Shown piece after piece: positions 5,652 through 5,772 of a stretch of DNA of 5,772 nt (position 1 is its first letter; each line of letters starts with the position of its first letter). Origin of the DNA: Planctomycetota bacterium (GTDB taxonomy: Bacteria; Planctomycetota; Phycisphaerae; UBA1845; PWPN01). Location of the stretch: assembly GCA_020346805.1 (NCBI GenBank), contig CP070790.1:482034-487805 (forward strand), written 5' to 3'. Both the position numbers and the translations under genes were made by a program. The notes beneath the pieces are model-generated. The model was given only the letters and a program-made list of their open reading frames with translations. It searched no databases and had not been told where the DNA came from.

Positions 5652-5772
5652 ATGCCGGAAAAAAAGTTACGTGGACTGCTATGGATTGCCTTGATGTTGC
5701 TACTATGCGTAGCAATGATGACAGCCTGCGCTACATCCGAGACCGCAAGAGTTCCACCTCCCGGAGTCCGTA
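5652..5772 (+). CDS. Putative lipoprotein, N-terminus only (runs off right edge)
   Basis: Forty codons are visible. They encode a lipoprotein signal peptide: a charged start (MPEKKLRG), a hydrophobic core at residues 9-23 (LLWIALMLLLCVAMM), and the lipobox M-T-A-C with the lipidated cysteine at residue 26, followed by a polar, proline-rich segment (ATSETARVPPPGVR). The product would be exported by Sec, lipidated at C26 and anchored to the outer face of the cytoplasmic membrane. The start ATG has GGAG nine bases upstream, and two good promoters precede it. Too little is present to say what the mature protein does; substrate-binding proteins of transporters and small cell-envelope proteins often begin this way. 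Confidence 0.7.
   Translation, partial: MPEKKLRGLLWIALMLLLCVAMMTACATSETARVPPPGVR

Overview
The window looks like a stretch of a mid-GC bacterial chromosome, possibly from a Chloroflexota (Anaerolineae-like) lineage. That guess rests on the style of a broken class III cyclase fragment and on recurrent extended -10 promoters, so it is inference only. There is no sign of phage, transposase, CRISPR or RNA genes. Genes lie close together and no gap exceeds about 160 bases.

Left part (1-1979): a sugar phosphate isomerase/epimerase-like TIM-barrel gene on the minus strand runs off the left edge. It is divergent from an AraC-family regulator with an N-terminal cupin-like sensor domain. The 134-base gap carries overlapping candidate promoters and an 8-bp AT-rich inverted repeat. 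This is the usual layout of a small carbohydrate-utilisation locus controlled by its own regulator.

Middle (1972-3632): a minus-strand remnant of a class III adenylate/guanylate cyclase keeps only the start of the catalytic domain and converges on araC with an 8-base overlap. Upstream of it, on the same strand, is a complete MFS efflux transporter resembling the fosmidomycin-resistance (Fsr) group.

Right part (3633-5772): this holds the main discovery. Divergent from the transporter is a gene that would be read as two pieces (3702-3911 and 3924-4403) but is better read as one 233-residue selenoprotein. Both pieces share a frame, are separated only by an in-frame TGA at codon 70, and give a continuous iodothyronine deiodinase-like/thioredoxin-fold protein. 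The TGA sits exactly at the family's active-site selenocysteine (F-G-S-F-T-U-P). A hairpin with a GGC loop 17 bases after the TGA fits a bacterial SECIS element. The active site reads U-P-Y-C, which joins a deiodinase-type context to a glutaredoxin-type U-x-x-C pair. Forty bases downstream, probably in the same transcript, is a DUF4236 protein with a TPR-like helical C-terminal part. A 161-base gap with a 16-base palindrome, two strong candidate promoters and a 12-bp tandem repeat then leads to the start of a lipoprotein gene cut by the right edge.

How the genes work together: isomerase and AraC regulator are likely one regulated unit. The selenoprotein and the DUF4236-TPR protein are likely co-transcribed, with the MFS exporter facing them across a 69-base shared promoter region. 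A functional link among these three is a hypothesis.
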